Shown here: positions 62,817 through 64,000 of the stretch, one piece after another
Numbering within the stretch: position 1 is the stretch's first letter
Layout: every line of letters starts with the position of its first letter
Assembly: GCF_021347895.1 (NCBI RefSeq)
Contig: NC_067132.1
Span: 15,854,023-15,918,022 of the forward strand
Length of the DNA stretch: 64,000 nt
Direction: 5' to 3'
From: Acanthochromis polyacanthus
Lineage: Eukaryota; Chordata; Actinopteri; Pomacentridae
Position numbers and translations under genes: made by a program
Notes under the pieces: generated by a model
What the model was told of the DNA's origin: nothing
Seen by the model: the letters and a program-made list of their open reading frames with translations, nothing else
The model's database searches: none

Positions 62817-64000
62817 CACCGCATTTGTTAAGTATGACCACTTTTGGTTATCTTGCAAATAGTCACCATGTGCACTTGTTTTAGCAAATTCTTGATTCAC
62901 TTTAAGGATGTAAGCGTTTAAGTGAAGCTTATTTGTGTAGCCCTCTGCAGTCTGACTTCCTGGATGTTGACTTCAGCTAGCTGCTTGTTAGCATGCAGCT
63001 AGCTGAATATTCGAATATTCGGCTATTCGGGTCCAGCCCTAGTGAACACACAGTCCTAATGCAATTTTATTTGGTATGACCAGCTTGGAAAGGTGGCAAC
63101 TTTGTTTATTCTGGTGGGTGATTGGGCTAGTGTAACCAAATTGTTGGATTTCCACCTGCTCAGACCATCCCTTTTTGCAAACATAAGACAATCTAGGTGA
63201 CTGTGTTAGAGTTATGTACACAGCAAATCACAAATCTCATTTTGTGACTGAGTTTTTCACCGTTCAGTTTGCTGCATTGTGATATGCGTAAAAATACTTC
63301 TTAAAATACTGCTTTGCTTGATTTATGCTGAATCTGTAACAGACACACTGTTGGTTGGGTATTACCAAAAAAGGCTGCCCATTTCAGTTCAAAAATGAAG
63401 CAATCTCACTGCAAAATGTTGATTTTTTTTTTTTTATTGTGCTTTAGAACTATGGCATTATGTAACTCATGCTAGTGTTAGTACATAGACTGGAAATACT
63501 GAGCCCACTGTCCTCAGGGCACTAGTTGGTCATTGAGAATTGCTGCTCTGACACTAAATCCACGCACACTAGTTACGCATAGGTGCTCAGAACAACACAT
63601 CAAAGCAGCCCATGAGCCATGATAAATATAATCACCCTGTTCATGCCTCGATCAATCTGGCTTTATTGGCTTCATGTGCTAGATAGAGAGACTCTTGTTT
63701 GTGCTCTCAGTTGCATTGGACGTATATCAACCCGCCCCGTGAACACTTACACCACCCCCTAGTTCATTTTTCCTTCTCTAAGGGGTTCAAGTTACGTGTT
63801 CAAAATAAGTTATTTCATTCAATTGTAATTGGAGGTGGGGGTATTACTCATACGCTCCAACAACCCTTCCATAACAAAAACTGAATTAGCTTGCAGCCTT
63901 TGCTCCATTAATGTTTGAGATGTTGTGTATTTGTATTTTGGAACTTAATGATGGAGGTGAATCTCAGGCTTCTAGACAGCTGAGAATTTGGGTTTAAGGG

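Larger units (their letters stand above)
61603..64000 (+). other. Start of intron 6 of the cntnap2-like gene
   Basis: The donor is gtgagc and the intron runs off the window. It contains a GC-richer repeat unit (about 62086-62816) carrying a C-run/CA microsatellite. The remainder shows no recognisable gene or element. Confidence 0.85.

Overview
This window is vertebrate genomic DNA, most likely from a ray-finned (teleost) fish. It has long introns, many (CA)n/(GT)n microsatellites, and the teleost-style mix of Tc1/pogo, hAT, LINE and tRNA-SINE relics. Nothing prokaryotic is present: there are no operons, ribosome binding sites or CRISPR arrays. Nearly all long open frames are chance frames in low-complexity DNA.

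The one clear host gene lies on the + strand. Six spliced coding exons at 14844-14954, 30777-30970, 50773-50920, 59862-59914, 61059-61209 and 61418-61602 join in one uninterrupted frame, with canonical AG/GT borders and compatible phases. The joined protein matches the contactin-associated protein (Caspr) family and agrees best with CNTNAP2 (Caspr2), as I remember that family. It covers the whole N-terminal F5/8C (discoidin) domain and the start of the first laminin-G domain. The signal-peptide exon and everything downstream lie outside the window, and the a/b paralogue cannot be decided here. The stretch equivalent to the fifth mammalian exon (204 nt) is split here into 53 + 151 nt by a 1.1-kb intron that holds a LINE relic.

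Layout: 1-14843 is intron 1 or upstream DNA, with a broken hAT transposase (206-1753), a hairpin-ended dispersed repeat (about 4040-4310) and an inverted-repeat element (about 9298-9837). Intron 2 (14955-30776) holds a duplicated 0.1-kb segment, a non-autonomous DNA element with a SINE inside it, long pyrimidine tracts and a pogo/Tigger-like element. Intron 3 (30971-50772) holds LINE, SINE and Tc1 relics and a DNA element with near-perfect terminal inverted repeats enclosing an intact 151-codon frame with a ZAD-like C2C2 zinc finger. Intron 4 (50921-59861) holds a fresh tRNA-SINE with a perfect 12-bp target duplication, a SINE inserted inside a SINE, a 113-bp (GT)n and a LINE reverse-transcriptase relic. 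The rest is intron 5 (split), intron 6 and the start of the next intron.

The most promising leads are the lineage-variable intron in exon 5, the complementary TG/CA repeats bracketing exon 4, the CA repeat abutting the exon 2 donor, the ZAD-like transposon protein and the datable nested SINE insertions. I see no evidence for a wholly new multi-gene system.
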